A stretch of DNA of 13,897 nt from JBOGZD01 sp050697155 (GTDB taxonomy: Bacteria; Actinomycetota; Thermoleophilia; Solirubrobacterales; 70-9), in the NCBI GenBank assembly GCA_050697155.1, contig JBOGZD010000079.1, forward strand, positions 1 to 13,897. Direction: 5' to 3'. Position 1 is the stretch's first letter. Each line of letters begins with the position of its first letter. The notes below the pieces were generated by a model. The model was not told the origin of the DNA. It made no database searches and saw only the letters and a list, made by a program, of their open reading frames with translations. The position numbers and the translations under genes were made by a program. Positions 12,223 through 13,897 of this stretch are shown here, piece by piece.

Positions 12223-13787
12223 GCGAGGCCCAGCCGCCCGACCCGCGCTCGTCGCGCGCCTCGACCGCCGGCGCCGGCTGGGACTGTGCCGCGCGCGGCG
12301 GCATCGGCCGCTACGCGCGGATGCTGCCGGCGGAGCGACGCGGGATCTTCGGCCTGCGCCCGCGGGAGCGCTCGGCGTCCTGGCTGCGGCCCTCGGTGCT
12401 GTGGCGCTCGCGCAACGACATCCTCGCCAGGCTCAGCGACCCGACCGACGACACCCGCGCGCACTGGCTCGAGCACGTCGGCGTCGACCCGCGCAGCGAC
12501 GACCTGGCGCTCGACGTCTCCGACGTGCCCGAGCCGTCCTTCCTCGTCCTCGGCGACACCGGCGAGGGCGACGCCTCCCAGTACGCGGTCGTCCCGCCGC
12601 TCGAGGCCCGCGCGGCCGGCGCCCGGTTCATGGTCATCCTCAGCGACGTGATCTATCCGGCCGGCGAGGTGAACGACTACGTGTCGAAGTTCCACTACCC
12701 CTACGCCTTCTTTCAGGGGCCGATCTGGGCGATCCCCGGCAACCACGACTGGTACGACGGGCTCAACGGCTTCATGCAGAACTTCTGCGGCGCCAAGCCG
12801 CTGCCACCCGAGCCGCACGGCCGCCCGCTGCTGCACCGGCTGCTCTGGCGCCAGCCCTCGGTCCGCGACCCGCTGGCGGAGAGGATCGGTGCGGCGCTTC
12901 GCCCCCATCCGGAGCAGTGGACGCTTCAGCCCGCCCCCTACTTCGTGATCGAGACCGGCCCCGTGCGGTTGGTCGGGATCGACACCGGGATCCGCAACCG
13001 CCTCGACGCCGAGCAGGGGGCCTGGCTGCGACGGGTCTCGGCCGGGTCGGCGAAGCCGAAGGTGCTGCTCACCGGCAAGCCGCTGATCGTCGACGGCGAG
13101 CGCCGCCACACGCCGATCGACGGCGGGGGCGACGTCGACGAGATCGTCCGCGACCCCGCCCACGGATACATCGCCGCGATCGGCGGCGACATCCACAACT
13201 ACCAGCGCTACCCGGTGCCGCTCGGTGACGGGCGGACGATCCAGTACATCGTCTCGGGGGGCGGCGGCGCGTTCATGCACGCCACCCACAAGATCGGCCG
13301 GGTCGACGTCGAGGGCGTCGTCGAGGAGGACTTTCGCTGCTACCCGCTGCGCGGCGACTCGCTCTCCTTCTACAGCCACCTGCTGCGAAAGCGGTGGTTC
13401 TGGCGCTGGCTGCCCGCGATCCCGCCGGACGAGGCCGCTCGGATCATGGCGCGCAAGATCGGGGGCAAGGACGCGGTCCCGACCCGGCCCGCGAGCGGCG
13501 ATGCCTCCGAACCGGCGGCGCTCGACACCGGCGAAGCGGTCGAACGCGCCCAGGTCCGGCTGCGTTCGCGGTTCGCCGCGTTCGTCGTCTTCCGTGCTCC
13601 GGGGCCGAAGGTCCTGCAGCGGTTCTTCTCCGAGATCTACGACTGGAACGAGCCGCCGATGTTCAAGAGCTTCCTGCGCCTCGACGCGACCGCCGTGAGC
13701 CTGCGGATCACCTGCCACGCGGCCACCGGCTGTGGCGACGACGAGCTCGAGCCCCCGGTCGAGGACGCGGTCGAGATCCCGTTGTAG
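12210..13787 (+). CDS. Calcineurin-like metallophosphoesterase
   Basis: A 525-residue protein with a binuclear-metal phosphoesterase core: GDTGEGD (115-121), SDVIYP in the place of the usual GD-x-x-Y (145-150), GNHDW (177-181) and GGDIHNYQ (325-332). The usual histidine motif between the third and last blocks reads VLLTGKP (285-291), so the expected histidine is not visible there. The final block is GGDxH rather than GHxH. There is no signal peptide or clear membrane helix, so a cytoplasmic or peripheral location is likely. The C-terminal 150 residues include an aromatic, basic stretch (HLLRKRWFWRWLP, about 391-403) and an acidic end. The GTG start at 12210 overlaps the preceding 18-codon ORF. 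It follows the GMC gene closely and is probably co-transcribed. Substrate unknown. Confidence 0.85.
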   Translation: MSAEREAQPPDPRSSRASTAGAGWDCAARGGIGRYARMLPAERRGIFGLRPRERSASWLRPSVLWRSRNDILARLSDPTDDTRAHWLEHVGVDPRSDDLALDVSDVPEPSFLVLGDTGEGDASQYAVVPPLEARAAGARFMVILSDVIYPAGEVNDYVSKFHYPYAFFQGPIWAIPGNHDWYDGLNGFMQNFCGAKPLPPEPHGRPLLHRLLWRQPSVRDPLAERIGAALRPHPEQWTLQPAPYFVIETGPVRLVGIDTGIRNRLDAEQGAWLRRVSAGSAKPKVLLTGKPLIVDGERRHTPIDGGGDVDEIVRDPAHGYIAAIGGDIHNYQRYPVPLGDGRTIQYIVSGGGGAFMHATHKIGRVDVEGVVEEDFRCYPLRGDSLSFYSHLLRKRWFWRWLPAIPPDEAARIMARKIGGKDAVPTRPASGDASEPAALDTGEAVERAQVRLRSRFAAFVVFRAPGPKVLQRFFSEIYDWNEPPMFKSFLRLDATAVSLRITCHAATGCGDDELEPPVEDAVEIPL

Positions 13788-13807
13788 ACCATGGCTCCGC
13801 GGACCCG

Positions 13808-13834
13808 TTGGCGTCCGCCGGGGTGCGCTAGGCT
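13808..13834 (+). promoter_or_regulatory. Candidate promoter downstream of the phosphoesterase
   Basis: TTGGCG (13808-13813) and TAGGCT (13829-13834) form an actinobacterial-looking -35/-10 pair with a rather short 15-bp spacer. It lies about 45 bp before a possible start codon at 13879. Confidence 0.35.
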
Positions 13835-13878
13835 CGCACGACCGAGGACCTGCCGGAGCCAGGACGTCTCCGCCGGCA

Positions 13879-13897
13879 ATGGCTATGGCCGACGAAC
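13879..13897 (+). CDS. Possible start of a further gene, cut by the window end
   Basis: ATG at 13879 opens a frame reading M-A-M-A-D-E to the window end. A second in-frame ATG is at 13885. A promoter-like pair lies upstream and GGAG occurs near 13854, but too far for a good ribosome binding site. Six codons do not allow identification. Confidence 0.28.

Noticed and set aside
9635..12304. 889-residue open frame on the minus strand
   Set aside because: It is antisense to the GMC gene, its composition is Arg/Pro/Gly/Asp-rich without domains, and it arises from GC bias in third codon positions.
12201..13718. 505-residue open frame on the minus strand
   Set aside because: Antisense shadow of the phosphoesterase, whose plus-strand frame has clear motifs.
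13799..13818. Terminator after the phosphoesterase (GCGGAC/GTCCGC stem)
   Set aside because: Six-base stem with an 8-nt loop and no T-run; it also overlaps the candidate promoter.

Overview
The window is very GC-rich, has long shadow ORFs in nearly every frame, uses GTG starts freely and packs its genes with ATGA/GTGA overlaps. Together with the protein types (CoxE-like VWA protein, MoxR ATPase, PPK2, membrane-anchored GMC flavoprotein) this suggests a high-GC actinobacterium, possibly of the Thermoleophilia type. That placement is inference. No rRNA, tRNA or CRISPR array was seen.

Layout. (a) 1-700 holds no convincing gene. It carries a MITE-like element (125-377, 15-bp perfect terminal inverted repeats, 9-bp perfect target duplication), GC-rich hairpins (432-477) and two diverged copies of an 80-bp-period repeat (513-670). 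(b) 701-3475, minus strand: a TPP riboswitch followed by an ATPase, a permease and a substrate-binding lipoprotein, joined by 4-bp overlaps. This is a ThiZ-ThiX-ThiY type importer for a thiamine pyrimidine precursor. The 3' end of the riboswitch contains the thiZ ribosome binding site. (c) 3495-8670, minus strand: MoxR AAA+ ATPase, CoxE-like VWA protein, then a large secreted alpha/beta-hydrolase-like protein split by one frameshift near 4588. (d) 8691-13787, plus strand, divergent from MoxR across only 20 bp: a small two-helix membrane protein, a PPK2 kinase, a membrane-anchored GMC oxidoreductase whose start lies inside the PPK2 gene, and a calcineurin-like metallophosphoesterase. (e) 13788-13897 holds a possible promoter and perhaps the first codons of another gene.

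How they work together. The riboswitch and the transporter support each other: low TPP should switch on pyrimidine salvage. The MoxR/VWA pair is a classical chaperone couple that remodels or loads metal into a client, and the client is not obvious here. The PPK2, GMC and phosphoesterase genes are tightly coupled in arrangement but their shared pathway is unknown.

The most unusual signals are structural: the complete MITE, a nested palindrome inserted in frame into the MoxR gene, a heptamer array with a 14-bp hairpin that runs into the VWA start codon, a shared AT-rich core between two apparently leaderless divergent genes, and a duplicated start region before the phosphoesterase.
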